Made by a program: the position numbers and the translations under genes
Source of the DNA: Chamaelirium japonicum
Taxonomy: Eukaryota > Streptophyta > Magnoliopsida > Liliales > Melanthiaceae
Direction of reading: 5' to 3'
Length of the DNA stretch: 64,000 nt
NCBI GenBank assembly: GCA_947650365.1
Contig: OX393549.1
Coordinates: 34,876,910-34,940,909 of the forward strand
Notes under the pieces: model-generated
What the model saw: the letters and a program-made list of their open reading frames with translations, nothing else
Database searches by the model: none
Told to the model about the DNA's origin: nothing
Shown here: one piece after another, positions 12,365-24,867 of the stretch
Position numbering within the stretch: position 1 is the stretch's first letter
Layout of the letters: each line of letters opens with the position of its first letter

Positions 12365-13764
12365 TCGACAATTTTGCCAAACAACAATGAGTCACTAGCT
12401 TGCTCGTGGTGTTGTCTAGCCAAGATGTTTTGTAAGGGTGAGCCAATGGTTTGACTTTCCATTTCTTGCTCCTAACTACCCTTTCATTGATTAAATTGGT
12501 GGTACAATCTACATCTATCAAGACACAAAGGTCCATGTCATTAACAGTGCAGACTGTTCGGAATAGCTCGAACCTCTGGTTCTTGCAGTGTGGCTTTGGA
12601 GGTCCTCCACAGAGCTCGTGGGGTAGTAACGCTGTAGGTGCCTGAGGTGATGGAGACTGGTGAATAACTAATAGTGGTGCAGTCACGTCATCCCCCTCCA
12701 AGACTAACTCATTGAAGTTTTCGCCTTCAGACTCGTGACTATCCTCTTCATTATCCGCAAGATTTGTCTGTGGATTGAATTGACGTCGAGGACAATCGCC
12801 TGACTTGTGACCCGGCTGGTTGCACTTGAAACACTTCATCATGCTCGAGTTGGGTCCTAAGACTCCTTTACCCTTCTCAGTGGGTGTAGGAACTGTACCA
12901 GCTAGAGGGGAAGGTCCAATGCCTACTAACAGATCCGGATGGTGCCCTAGTGTTGTCATATCGTCGGGACGCAGATCGGGAGTGGTGAGACTCGACTTTC
13001 TTAGCCCGACGGTGTGCATCACTGACCTGATACAAGTCATGAAGGGACACCACCTCTTGAATTGAGGGCTTAAGACCATTGACATACCTAGCGACGCTCT
13101 GCTCTTCATCTTCATGCAGATCATTGCGAGCTTGAAGCTTGTAGAACTCATTGGTGTAATCATCCACCGATTTGTGATCCTGTCGCAGGTTTTGGAATTT
13201 TTGGAACACACTTTGTTTGAAATCAGAAGGGAGGAACTTCTGTTGCATCTTTCCCCTAATGTGTGTCCAAGTGGAAATCTTATCTTTTCCTTTTCTACCC
13301 CTAGTGGTCTGCAACTGTTTCCACCAGATCAGTGCATGACCTTTCAGTTTGAGACTAACAAACTTGACTTGTTTGTCGCGGGGAATTTCCTTCCACTCAA
13401 AATATTGATCGATTCTCTCGACCCATTCTAGGAACTCTTCAGGATCCATCCTACCTTCGACCTCAGGAATTTCGATTTTTATACCATGATCCTAGCCCCA
13501 ATGGGATTTCGTTTTCCTATGAGTTTTTCTACTTCGCCTATCAGACCTATCAGAGGAACTGACGCTATCACCTCCTGACTCTACATCTAACTCACTACGT
13601 TCTGCAGACGCTCTAGTCCTGTGCTCTCGATGGGGTCGAGGTGGATTTTGGGAATTGGTGAAGGCCAAAGTCAAAGCTTCGATCTGGGTCTGTAGCCTGT
13701 CCATGTGTTCTTGTTGCCTTGTGAAGGCATCTTGCCAAGTGCGGGGTGGAGAAGGTCCAGCCAT
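12333..13764 (-). pseudogene. gag-protease of the nested gypsy element
   Basis: From an ATG at 13764 (MAGPSPPRTWQDAFTRQQ) the frame meets one stop at 13492-13494 and then continues with the gag core EEFLEWVERIDQYFEWKE and LKGHALIWWKQL. A frameshift near 12.95 kb leads to an intact zinc knuckle CFKCNQPGHKSGDC (about 12800-12840). The protease motif reads CVLIDVDCTTNLI, where the catalytic D-S/T-G is expected, so the active site is lost. A second shift near 12.34 kb joins to the frame ending at 11537. Confidence 0.88.
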
Positions 13765-13969
13765 TATAGATTCTCTAGAAGATGATATCTATTCACCTCA
13801 AAGAGAAAGGGGTGATCCTAATATGGATGCGCTCACGAGGGTTGCGAGTTTCCTAATTAATGCAAAGACACAAACTAAAAATGGAAAGAAAAAAAAATTT
13901 CAGCACGCACGCGATGATGCGAATGATGCAAGAGGACCGGCCGTTGTGTAAGAACGCGACGACTAGTAC

Positions 13970-13981
13970 GCTCTGATACCA
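13970..13981 (-). promoter_or_regulatory. Primer-binding site of the nested gypsy element
   Basis: The minus strand reads TGGTATCAGAGC, complementary to the 3' end of initiator tRNA-Met, three bases inside the 5' LTR (which begins at 13985 on this side). Confidence 0.9.
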
Positions 13982-13984
13982 ACT

Positions 13985-15180
13985 TGATGGGATGCGGATG
14001 CTTAAAAATTCCAAGTGCTGAATTTTAAACAATTAAAGACATAAATTCTGCATGTATAAATCAAATTTCAGCAAAGACTATGGCCACAGATCATCATTCA
14101 TTCAGGCCCAAACATATTTAATTCAACAAAGTAATAAAATTGACAAGATAATAATTAATTTCAGATTTTAATGAACAATCCCAGCAACAAACACTAACAT
14201 AACATCAAATAAATAAGCCAAAGTATCAAAGAACAAGTATAGATCTAAGCGATAAAATCCTAATGGATGAGATTCTCCAGAAAACCAAATATTTTACACC
14301 CTAACTTAAATTCAGCAATAAGGCCGGTTGGAAAAGAAGATTTATCACACGAAAGTATCGAAGGACGATTCAAACCGTGCTTTGGTCAATGTCGGCCGCT
14401 ATCAGAGGCTCCGTTGTTGCAGATGAAGGGGCGGAAGAGGGGGCATGGTCCAGAAGAAAAGGATGAAGAAGCCGAGACGGTTTGATCTTTGAAGATGGAT
14501 GATCTCCGCGTCGATCTCCCGCGAAGTCGTAGACGAAGGCGTGGTGACGAGGTAGAAGCTTGCGGAGGGAAGAAAAAGACTGGATGCAGGATGATTCTTC
14601 GGAAGATACGTCGAACAAGCGATCTCGCTTCTCCGTCTAGGGTTTCAATTCAATTCATCGTCCCCTTCTCAATTAGGGTTTATAGGATTTATAGAGGATG
14701 AAAAAACAAACAAAAAAGGAAAGAAAAAACGAGAGACGCGCGGGAAGAGAGGAGGACGCGGGATCGCTTCCCAATACGTGCCCGCGCGGGTATGTCCGCG
14801 GGAAAGGAAGGCCGGCCGGGTGAGGGGGTTCGGTTAGGGGGTTTTAGGGTTTTGGCTTCCTTTTGAATCTCATCCATTGAGATCTAAACCGGCTAAAGAT
14901 CCTATGGCTAAAAACCTAACATAGAAACGAGTCAGTTCGGCATCTGTGGCTCGAACCGGATGCGAACATGGCTCGCACCTACCCAAACCAGAAATAAAAA
15001 CATAAATAACTTAAGATCCGTCAGTCGGATCGACAGAAGATAAAAACCAAAGTCATAGATCATCGAACGAGCTTTCCACTGATGCAGACGGATTGGCGAT
15101 CGGCTTCCTGGATCTCCATAAGGAATGAAAATACGCCATCAGCTGTAAAAATCTGCAAGTAGTAGGGCTCGTCTGCATCA
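13985..15180 (-). repeat. 5' LTR of the nested gypsy element
   Basis: This 1196-bp LTR begins TGATGGGATGC and ends GTCTGCATCA (plus-strand reading). A TATA-like CTATAAAT on the minus strand lies at 14687-14694. Confidence 0.92.
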
Positions 15181-18100
15181 AGTTGTTTGTCTTTTTGACT
15201 AGTACGGGTTTGTGATGATTATAGGTGAGCCAATAAAATTGAGTCAAATCAATCACGCTCCACAAACCGATATGGAAGCAATAAGGCGTCGACTAGTTCT
15301 GCGAATAAGCCGACCTAGCCTAAAGAGAATACCTGGACTAAATCCCCCTCTAACAACAATCAAATTGTTCCAAATCCAAAGTCTTCCCAACCTAAAGATA
15401 ACACATGGAACTAAGCAAATGACGTCCTAGGGTCAACTCCGGGCACTTTCAAGTGTTTCAAGTGCAACCAGCCTGGATTCAAATCGGCTGACTGTCCTAA
15501 GCAAAAGTTCAATCTTGAAGCCAATCTCATAGAGAATGAGAAAAATGAGGAGGATCAAGAGGATGGTGAGCGAAGAGAGTCAGAGTCTGAGCCAATACAC
15601 ACTGCTGGGGATAAGAACGGAACACCACTCATGATCATTTACCAGGTGATGATGTGTCCTCAAAGCTCCCCCGAGAAGAGTAAAAGGGCTCCTAGTGACG
15701 ATCTGTGGTTAAGGCACAACATTTTCCGCACCACGTGCACATCTTATGGAAAATTGTGCAAGCTGCTAATAAACAGTGGAAGCACGAACAACTTCGTTGC
15801 TATATTAATGGTCCAAAAGCTGAAACTGAAGATTGAACCTCTAAAGCGAACCTATAAAGTGTCATGGTTCAAGGAAGAAGTGAAGTTAATGTCATGCATC
15901 GATGCCTTATCAAGTTAACCATTGGAACCTTCTACAGTGATGAGGTCTGGTGTGATGTTATTCCTTTAGAGGTGTGTCACGTATTGCTAGTGTGACCATG
16001 GCAGTATGATAGGAAAGTTCTTCATGATGGTGCCTCCAACACTTACACGTTTTTGAAGGATGATCACACAATAGTTCTTCTGCCCCAACAAATTGGCCCA
16101 AACATAAAAAAAAGAGTCAGCTCCTATCCCCGCAAAGACTTCCGAGAAAACAACTCCTATTGTTAGCGGAGCACGAATGGGGAGCGAGTTGTGAGGGAAA
16201 GATTATAGCTGTTTGCTTGTCACTAAAGATAGTAAGGATGTTCCTGAGATTCCATTAGTTGTACGACCCCTTCTTTTAGACTTTTCTGATGTCGTGCCTG
16301 ATGATCTCCCTGATGGACTTCCCCATTTGAGAGACATTCAACATCAGATAGATCTTTTCCCAGGAGTTAGTTTACCACATGTCCTACACTATAGGATGAG
16401 TCCGAGCGAGTACGAAGAGCTATATCACAAGTTTTTGAATTGCTTCATAAAGGTTTTGTCCGAGAGAGTAAGTCCATCTATAGTCCCTGCATTGCTCACT
16501 CCCAAAAAGGATGGAACGTGGAGAATGTGTATAAACAGTAGAGTCATTAATAAAATTACAATCAAGTATAGGTTCCCCATTCCTAGGCTTGATGGCATGC
16601 TTGATATGTTGCATAGCTTGAGAATTTTTTCCAAAATTGACTTGAAGAGCGGTTATCATCAAGTGGAAGACAGCATTCAAGACTAGAGATGGTCTTTATG
16701 AATAACTTGTTATGCCCTTTGGTTTGTCAAACGCCTCAAGCACATTCATGCGGGAGATGAACTAAGCCCTCCGACCCTTCATTAGAAAATTTGTGGCCGT
16801 GTATTTTGATGATATCTTGATCTACAGCACCACAACTGAGAATCACCTAATCCATCTGAGAGAGGTGCATAGAACTTTAAGAGCATACAAGCTCTACGTC
16901 AACCTTAAAAAGTGTTCGTTCCTCACTAGTAGCCTTATCTTTTTAGGGTACATTGTGTCGACTGAAGGAATCAAAGTTGACCCCATCAAGATTGAGGCTA
17001 TCCAAAGTTGGCAATCCACAACGACACTTACAGAGGTTAGAAGTTTTTATGGGTTGGCATCATTCTACCGAAGATTTGTCAAAAACTTCAATAGTCTAAT
17101 AGCCCCCATCACTGATTGTCTCAAGGGAGGAAAAAAATCAAAAATTCCAACGGATTCTAGCTGCAGAAAAGAGCTTTGAGCTAATCAAGTCTAAGCTGAC
17201 GAGTGCCCCAATTTTAGCGCTCCCTGATTTTGACAAAGTCTTTGAGATAGATTGTGATGCATCTCATGTTGGCATAGGTGCAGTCCTTAGCCAAGAGGGA
17301 CGACCTGTTGCATATTTTAGTGGAAAGCTAAATGAAGCACAATCACGATACTCGACATACGATGTGGAGTTCTATGTTATCGTTCAAGCTCTCTGATTTT
17401 GGCATCACTATTTTATCCAAAGAGAATTCGTGCTTAATTCCAACCATGAAGCATTAAAATATATGGGATCTCAAAAAAACCTAAATAAATGGTTCGTCTT
17501 CTTGCAAGAATATACCTTCCATCTTAGGCACAAGGCAGAAATCATCAATCGAGTTGTCGATACTCTAAGTCGTCGATCACATCTCCTAGTGTCTATGAAA
17601 AATCGAGTGGTCTTATTCGATTCCCAACGAGATCTTTATAAGGATGACCCATTCTTTGGTCCGATTTGGGAGGAATGTCAGAACTCTAGCACCGACTCTA
17701 CCGCATCCTATGTCTTACAAGACGGATTCATATTCCGCGGTACGAAGTTGTGCATCTGTGAGGGATCCTTAAGAGAGCTTATCATTGAACAACTGCATAG
17801 CGGTAGTCTCGCCGTGCATTTTGGTAAAGACAAAACTATAGCCTTGGTCAAAGAGACGTTTTTCTCGCCCAAGTTTCGCCAAGACGTTGAGAGATTTGTC
17901 CATCGCGGTCAAGTTTGTCAGAAATTTAAAGGATAATCACAAAACACCGGACTTTACATTCTATTACCTATTCCTACTAGGCACTGAGAAGATGTCACGA
18001 AGGATTTCATTGTTGGTTTACCTAGGACTCTTAGGATAGTAGATTCGGTTTTCGTGGCTGTTGATCGTTTTTCAAAAATGACACGTTTTATTTCTTGCAA

Positions 18101-18966
18101 AAAAACTTATGATGCATATCACGTCGCTGCATTGTTTTTGAAAGAAATTGTTCGCATTCATGGCATACCAAATTACCTCGAATAGAGATACACGGTTCCT
18201 AAGTTACTTTTGAAAAACTTTATGGTCAAAATTAGGAACTAAATTAGAATTTAGCTGTGGTTATCGTCCACAAACGGATGGGCAGACGGAGGTGGTCAAC
18301 CGAAGTCTTGTTAGCATGCTTAGATGCTTGGCAGGTGAGAAACTATCCTAATGGGATGTGATTTTACCTCAAGCAGAATTTGCTTATAATAGTTCAGTAA
18401 ATAGGTCTAAAGGCAAATCCCCTTTTGAAATCATATATGGATACCATGTTCCCCATTCACTTGATCGAACATCCATTTCCTATTATGATCCTGAAAGAAA
18501 TGATGTCATTGAATTATATGATGTTATCAAGAATATACAGAAAGATGTACTTGACAGGTTGTAGGTCTCCTATGCGAAATATAAAACTGTTGTCGATAAG
18601 CACAGGAGACAAAGACAGTTCTCAGAGGGCGACTTAGTGATGGCATATTTCAAGAAAGAGAAGCTTCCCGTTGGCTCCCATCACAAGCTGAGTCAGAGGA
18701 GATTCGGGCCCTTTCACATCCTGAAGAAGCTTGGTGAGAATGCTTACATGCTAGAGCTTCCCGCCGATATCGCTATATCACCGATCTTCAATGTGGCCGA
18801 TCTTTTCACATATCCCGGGAGTACCTCCGAGCCAGAGCCAGAGATGCCATCGAAGCTACCTTCAGACATTGCTGTAGCTGAGCGTACCGATGAGATAGAG
18901 GCCGTCATCGATGTTCGCACTACCAGAACGAGCCATGCAGAGTATCGACAGTACTTGGTTCATTAG
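15181..18966 (+). pseudogene. gag 3' part and pol of the outer gypsy element
   Basis: Sequence resumes the gag interrupted at 10096. The zinc knuckle near 15450-15490 reads CFKCNQPGFKSADC, with Phe in place of the ligand His. The protease motif reads LLINSGSTNN, with the catalytic Asp changed to Asn. Reverse transcriptase follows (VPALLTPKKDGTWRMCI, FSKIDLKSGYHQ, YFDDILIYS at about 16800), then RNase H ([16 protein letters not shown]) and integrase (HSGSLAVHFGKDKT with VCQ, where the first zinc Cys is Gly; [19 protein letters not shown]). The C-terminal end carries GPFHILKKLGENAYMLELP, a typical gypsy integrase tail. At least ten stops or shifts break the frame. No chromodomain is seen. Confidence 0.92.
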
Positions 18967-19072
18967 CATGGATGTCAACCTTCAGACGCCTTGTGGATTA
19001 GTGAGCAGAAGTTAAGGCGTTTGCGAAAGGACAGCGTATGCATGACATTACTTGTCAGGAGTCGAGTTCTCC

Positions 19073-19085
19073 GAGTCGGGGGGAC
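19073..19085 (+). promoter_or_regulatory. Polypurine tract of the outer gypsy element
   Basis: GAGTCGGGGGGAC lies directly before the 3' LTR. Confidence 0.8.
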
Positions 19086-20621
19086 TGATGTAGCCACATC
19101 GAGTTACAAATGCTATTTTGTCTTTATTTTTATGTTCCAGTTGGTACCTGGTAGTAGTTTTTATTTTGGGTTCCATCGCCTGTCTCCGAATGAAGATCGA
19201 ATATTCTGTTTGTTCTCTACGACTTTTTGGCCTATGGTGCGGGGTTTTTGTCGCACACTCTTATTGCATGTTTAGCCACTTATAATTTTAAGTGGATGAA
19301 TAATAATCATGTCATGCAGAAGGACGGAAGGCGTCGGATGTCGAATCCGACGGTGTGAAACCAAGCCATCCTAGAGCCCAATGTTGTCAGAACCGGACCG
19401 GAAGACGAACCGGTTTGTGTACCGGTCCGGTTCGGCCGGCCGGTCCGGTTCACCGGCCCAACAAACACAGTCAAACCTAGAGAAAGATAGAGAGAGAGAG
19501 AGCATTTGTGCACTAAAAAAAAAACCGGTTCGGTCCGGTTTATACCTAAAACCGCCCGGTCCGGTCCGGTTTATACCTAAAACCGCCCGGCCCGACGGTT
19601 CAATACCGTTTCGTTTTCCAACACCGGTTCATGCCCGGCCCGGACCGGTTTTCCTACCGATTCGCCGGTTCCCGGTCCGGACCGGCCGGTCCGGTCCGGT
19701 TCTGACAACATTGCTAGAGCCAAGCCATTGGAGCCATTAACCTAGCTTTAAGCCAATTAAATCCATCCGGATGTGCCCTTAGCAACCTTTACAATAATTA
19801 AAGGGATTTAATTTAAGTTGGGGGTGCCCTTAACACCTTAAATATGATAAATGGGGATTCCCGATCCCTTACCCGCGCGGCACACTTCCCGAGGCCCCTA
19901 CCCGCACGATCTTCTCTCTCCCTCCTTTGGCGCGGAAGTCGATGTCTTTTCCCTCTCTCTTGTGTCTCTCTCCTATTTCCTTTTGAAGCCATGAAAAGGT
20001 TATAAATAAAGGATTGAAACCCAAGATTAAAGAGTTTTTTGAGAAGCCCTAAAAGCTTGTCGCTTGTTCGATAGATTGTGGAAGGTGTGTCCTTCATTCG
20101 TCATCTCCGTGGAATTCTTTCGGCTTTTTCTCTCGATCTTCCTCGTCACCTTCTACCTCCCACCATTCATCTTCATTAACAAAAGTTATCCGCATAGAGA
20201 TCTTGAACCTCAAGGGTATTATCTTTCCTCGTTTTTGATAATTATCATATGTTCTTTGGTATCATTGGTTTTCATCGCATCCCGCCATAGACCCGTAATA
20301 AACCCTAACCCTAATTTTGGCTTGGCTTGCTTGGTACACCGTTGGATCGTCATCTGAACCTTTTATTAGTCTTTTGCATGAGTACTTAGTTGCTGAAATT
20401 GTTATTTGCAAACCCTATTGAGATCTAATTTAATCCTATTGTCTTGGTTTCTTAATTTGCTATCGCTTATGCATGCTACCATGATTAAGGAGACTATTTC
20501 TATATGAAATCTGATCGTGGCTAATTAGGCACTTGCTGAATTTTATTTTTAATTTTTAATTTAGATCATAACTTGTTCTTAAATTAGCTAGCTTACGTGT
20601 ATCGCAACCGAGCATGCATCA
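19086..20621 (+). repeat. 3' LTR of the outer gypsy element, with a MITE inside
   Basis: This 1536-bp copy matches 7983-9095 but holds a 335-bp hAT-type MITE (19379-19713) and about 80 bp (19288-19370) that the 5' copy lacks. A TATA-like TATAAATA lies at 20001-20008. Confidence 0.92.
19379..19713. mobile_element. hAT-type MITE rich in ACCGG/CCGGT, TSD CTAGAGCC
   Basis: Perfect inverted ends (CAATGTTGTCAGAACCGG and CCGGTTCTGACAACATTG) are flanked by the 8-bp duplication CTAGAGCC (19371-19378 and 19714-19721). The interior is almost wholly GGTCCGGTT and ACCGGACC motifs, allowing a long foldback. The matching LTR at the other end of the retrotransposon lacks it, which gives an internal empty-site control. 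Confidence 0.95.
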
Positions 20622-22044
20622 TCATCATAGGTCACCCTCTCAAATTAGTGGCAACCAACCATGCAGTGGCTCTTATCTGACATACAAAAAGACAAAAAAA
20701 CTGGACCGAAAAACTGAGTGACAATTACTGATGACTAAAAAAGTCAATAAGGGCCTATGAGCCTTTATTCTTGATCCAATCAAGGTCCAAAGTTTGATCA
20801 AAAAGCTCCAAGGAGATCATGACCTAATCCCTGAGATACTCAAACAAGACATCTAAAGCTTTTTCTTGCACCTGTAATTCCCATCAGATTGATGTTTAAG
20901 GATTATAATTGCTACTATGAACAGTGATTTATCAAGGTAGTAGGCCCTAAAAGTGCGTTCAGTGTAAGAAAAATTCAGTGACGAAGGTAACAGAATTAGG
21001 CAAATTAAGCAAGTGCTAAGTGCAGAAGACTTCGGCTTGAGGAATGGGACTTCTTTCATGGCCAATAATTTAAACCATGAGTTTGATCGTAATTTGAAAA
21101 AATACAAAATCTTGCACCTAAGGTAGCAAACCAAGCAAAAATATTCATGAGAAACGTAAATAAAACCAAATAGCATCGAGGGACTTATAATATAATCCTT
21201 TGACGAACAATAGAGAGATTTGAGAGACTTGGGCACATGATTTGATGGACAATAAGGTAATACGACCATCATAATAAAGGATGTCATGGACAATAGAGAG
21301 ATTTTTTTTCATAACACACTATTTTAATGACATTTGACCTGAAATTGAAGGAATTTGAACCAAATCCTTTACCGAAATCTTTCCTTAAAAATATAAAATT
21401 TCAACCGACATTTAACCAAAATCCCACAAATTTCCTTCTTTTTTTTTTTGACTGATCGAAATCAACATTTAAAACCTTCATTTCACGGCGGCACCACACT
21501 CCTAAGTTGTATAAGGCAAAGAGTGTGGGTGAGGAAGACATCACAGGAACTCGGGTCATCCTTTATGGTCTACAACCACTCTGGAAATCATTTGGGGAGA
21601 CAGGTGATACTTTATAGTGCACCAAGTCTCCAACTAGTCTCCCGAGTCACAACCGCAAGCATGGCTCCTACAGATGACAGGGATAATCAAATCAACAAGG
21701 TGATATACAAGAGGGTGCTGCAAGAAGCATGAAGTCCTTTAATATGGATGAGAAGCTATGAGATTGTTGCCAAGGCCAACTCGCCCTTGTCATATGGACT
21801 AACTTAGATACACAAAGAGGACCAAACTTAGACAGTTGCCCAGTGGCAGTTTGAACACACAAGCCATCTGAATACACAGACTTGTGTTGCGTTTGTGTTC
21901 CTACCTTCAAGGAGATTTACTCAACTAGTAAGAAAGAATACATCATATATTCCAAAGCTGACAGATTTCCCAGAATGGCCATTTGTCAAGAAATGATAAT
22001 TTTAAATGTTAAGAATTATTTATGTAAATTTCAAAAATAATTAC
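20622..22044. other. VPS54 intron 2, unique part next to exon 2
   Basis: No exon, repeat or mobile element was recognised. The frames present have no family resemblance I could see. Confidence 0.5.
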
Positions 22045-22107
22045 CACTAACTGTTGCAAGTCATCAGTGACATCTAGAGCACCAGCACAATCTGCCGCTG
22101 CCACAAG
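22045..22107 (-). CDS. VPS54: VPS54 exon 2
   Basis: On the minus strand a TTTTATGCAG acceptor (ending at 22108) opens a 63-nt exon encoding LVAAADCAGALDVTDDLQQL and V, followed by the donor GTAATT (22044 leftward). Plant VPS54 proteins carry the closely similar LVASADCAGALDVTDDLQ right after the SALKL end of exon 1, and both junctions fall between codons. The exon is flanked by 4.8 kb and 21.6 kb of intron. Confidence 0.92.
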
Positions 22108-22347
22108 CTGCATAAAATCAACTACATAAGTTTATGTCTTTACGCATATAAAGGGAATGAGAATAACCGCATTTACTACAGAAAAAAAAAAATGAAATGG
22201 AATATAAGTTTTCAATATACAACAGAAAATATGTGCTGCAACATATCAAAAAACACAATAACTACCCAGTTCAATAATTTCAGAAGCAGATGAAAAAGAT
22301 ACCAATAATATAGCCAAGAACATGTTATCATGGGAGTACTGCAAGAG

Positions 22348-22350
<3 letters not shown>

Positions 22351-22408
<58 letters not shown>

Positions 22409-22429
22409 ATATATATATATATATATATA
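22351..22429. repeat. (TC)n-(AT)n tract
   Basis: TC dinucleotides run from 22351 to 22402 and AT dinucleotides from 22408 to 22429, ending where the first P2 palindrome begins. Confidence 0.95.
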
Positions 22430-22666
22430 GGGGCTCGGGAAGCTGAACTCGAGTTCACCATTCAAATAATGAACTCAAATGGAGAAGCTGCCACGTGTCC
22501 TTAGAAAGTCAACAACTGCGACTGGAGATATTTATATATACACATATATGAGGATATATATAAATATATATACCCAGCCGCAGTTGTTGACTTTCTTAGG
22601 ACATGTGGCATCTTCTCCATTCGAGTTCACCATTTGAATGGTGAACTCGATTTCACCAAACCCTTT

Positions 22667-22669
<3 letters not shown>
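22430..22669. repeat. Palindromic element P2, copy A
   Basis: It starts GGGGCTCGGGAAGCTGAACT after (AT)n and ends CACCAAACCCTTTCCC before (AT)n. The two arms share GAGTTCACCATTCAAAT and GTCAACAACTGCG, and the centre is itself TA-rich (about 22530-22572). It has no coding capacity and lies in VPS54 intron 1. Confidence 0.85.

Positions 22670-22719
<50 letters not shown>
22670..22719. repeat. (AT)n between two P2 copies
   Basis: A pure AT tract joins P2 copies A and B. Confidence 0.95.
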
Positions 22720-22722
<3 letters not shown>

Positions 22723-22946
22723 AAAGGGTTTGGTGAAATCGAGTTCACCATTCAAAGGGTGTAACTGAAAGGAGAGGCTGCCACGTGTGTGTTAAAAGTC
22801 AACAATTGCGGCTGGTAGGATATATATGTAAATATATATATATATATCCTCCAGCCGAAATTGTTGATTTTCAACGCACACGTGGCAACCGCACTATTTA
22901 GTTACATCATTTGAATGATGAACTCGAGTTCAGCTTCCCGGTCCCC
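22720..22946. repeat. Palindromic element P2, copy B (inverted relative to A)
   Basis: It begins GGGAAAGGGTTTGGTGAAAT, the complement of the end of copy A, and ends GAACTCGAGTTCAGCTTCCC, the complement of its start. Internal arms again carry AAAGTCAACAATTGCGGC and its inverse around a TA-rich centre. The two copies are therefore arranged head to head around the (AT)n tract. Confidence 0.85.

Positions 22947-23014
<68 letters not shown>
22947..23014. repeat. (AT)n-(GT)n tract
   Basis: AT dinucleotides lie at 22947-22970 and GT dinucleotides at 22971-23014, separating P2 copy B from P3. Confidence 0.95.
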
Positions 23015-23015
<1 letters not shown>

Positions 23016-23360
23016 GAGATCCTCAGCCAACTATTTTGGTGCCAACACATCCATAGAAGTTCATAAAGGTTTTGAAATTTGGTGAGGAATGCCTTCCTAT
23101 AGATAGCGCGTACCCAAAATATCAAAACAATCTAAAACTGCTAAGTGCGTCAAAGTTCATCTTCAAATTAACGGTTAAAATGGACGGTCAATAAAACTCT
23201 TCACATTTGCCGCACCTAGAAATTTTAGAACGTTCTAATTTTTTTGTGGACATGGTGATCATCCTCACTAAATTTCAAAACCTTTATGGATGTGTTGGCA
23301 CCAAAAGTGTTGGCTATTGATATATACATATATATATATATATATATGAGTGTGTGTGTG
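23015..23360. repeat. Palindromic element P3 with (AT)n-(GT)n tail
   Basis: The left arm CAGCCAACTATTTTGGTGCC (23023 onward) pairs with the right arm ending GGCACCAAAAGTGTTGGCT (to 23314). Further in, CATAAAGGTTTTGAAATTTGG pairs with AAATTTCAAAACCTTTATGG. The centre carries GTGCGTCAAA and TCTTCAAATTAACGGTT, both also found in P1. AT and GT tracts follow from about 23321. Confidence 0.82.
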
Positions 23361-23545
23361 TATTGGGATTTGCGAACATATATTATCTTAGGAATTATGG
23401 GGCGTCGGATCGAGAAAAAGTAGAAGCCAAGATTTGGTGCTTTTTACCTCAGGTCCTCAACCATACAAAGCATTAAAAATAACACAAGGCGGTAATGTCG
23501 TCTCAATACGAACCATAAAGAGAATTGATCGTGACCAACTAGTCA

Positions 23546-23760
23546 TGCCTTTTGGAAATCTGGTCGTACCATTTGGCCACTTTATCGTACCCTTTTGGCC
23601 ATCTGGTCGTACCAATTGGGCCTTTGATCTCACCTTTTGGCCGATAGTACCTTTTGGGTACTTATTCGTACAACTCGTACCCTTTAACCACTCGGTCGTA
23701 CCTTTTGGGCACCCTGTCGTACATTTGGTCACTTGGCTATCCCTTTGGGCAACCTGATAC
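23546..23760. repeat. 21-bp minisatellite, array 1
   Basis: Imperfect 21-bp units of the type ATCTGGTCGTACCATTTGGCC are repeated about ten times. The array belongs to a segment (about 23369-23760) that is repeated at 24531-25083. Confidence 0.8.
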
Positions 23761-24005
23761 GGGCAACCTAAAGGTACGAGTAGGTCGCCAAAAGGTGACC
23801 AAGTTGCCACAAGGGACAATCCAATGGTCAACAATGATCTCTTTGGCTCGGCTTGAGTAGACGGGATAGTACTTAATGCACCGCCAGGCAATATTTAATG
23901 CTCTCTGGTTAAGGAAAAAGGAGTTGATCCTACTCGTTCTTGTTTCCAGATCCGATCATTGTTATGTCGTGTCCAACATAGTGTCAAACCTTCGTGTCCC
24001 TCGAT

Positions 24006-24509
<504 letters not shown>

Positions 24510-24867
24510 TATGTGTGTGTGTGTGTGTTTTGGGATCTGCGAACACGATTGTTTGCCACTATCTTAGAAAGGAATTATGGAGCATCGTGTTCCATTCTAA
24601 AACCTCTAGGTGCATCAAAGGGTGTTGGGTTATTTGCTGGGTCATCCGATCCTGACCCTATGTGTGTGTGTGTGTTTTGGGATCTGCGAACACGATTGTT
24701 TGCCACTATCTTAGAAAGGAATTATGGGGCATCGAATCAGGAAAAAGTATAGGCCAGGATTTGGTGCCTTTTACCTCAACCATACAAAGTATTAAATGAC
24801 ACAAGGTGGTGTATTAAATGATGACATGTTTGATCAATATGAGCCATAAAAGGAATTGATTGTGGCC

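Larger units (their letters stand above)
10097..15180 (-). mobile_element. Nested non-autonomous Ty3/gypsy element, TSD AGTTG
   Basis: A 5084-bp element with ends TGATGGGATGC and GTCTGCATCA is flanked by a perfect AGTTG duplication (10092-10096 and 15181-15185). It runs on the minus strand: 5' LTR 13985-15180, primer site 13970-13981, gag and protease (13764 to about 12200), an unrecognised reading frame to 11537, purine tract 11299-11312, 3' LTR 10097-11298. No reverse transcriptase, RNase H or integrase is present, so it must have moved with enzymes from another element. The first 200 bp of the two LTRs differ at five positions by eye, younger than the host element. Its gag is clearly related to the gag it interrupts. 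Confidence 0.93.
7983..20621 (+). mobile_element. Degenerate Ty3/gypsy retrotransposon (outer element)
   Basis: The element begins TGATGTAGCC and ends TGCATCA, and is flanked by the direct repeat TCATC (7978-7982 and 20622-20626). Order on the plus strand: 5' LTR, a tRNA-Met-type primer site, gag, a 5.1-kb nested element, the rest of gag, protease, reverse transcriptase, RNase H, integrase, purine tract (19073-19085), 3' LTR. Domain order (integrase last) places it in Ty3/gypsy, and no chromodomain is seen. Many stops and lost catalytic residues show it is dead. The LTRs differ at roughly a tenth of positions plus indels over the first 120 bp, so it is the oldest dated LTR element here. It lies in VPS54 intron 2 in antisense orientation to the gene. 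Confidence 0.93.

Noticed and set aside
20853-21293. 146-codon minus-strand frame in VPS54 intron 2
   Set aside because: Its translation is unlike VPS54 or any family I know, and exon 3 joins exon 2 in phase without it.
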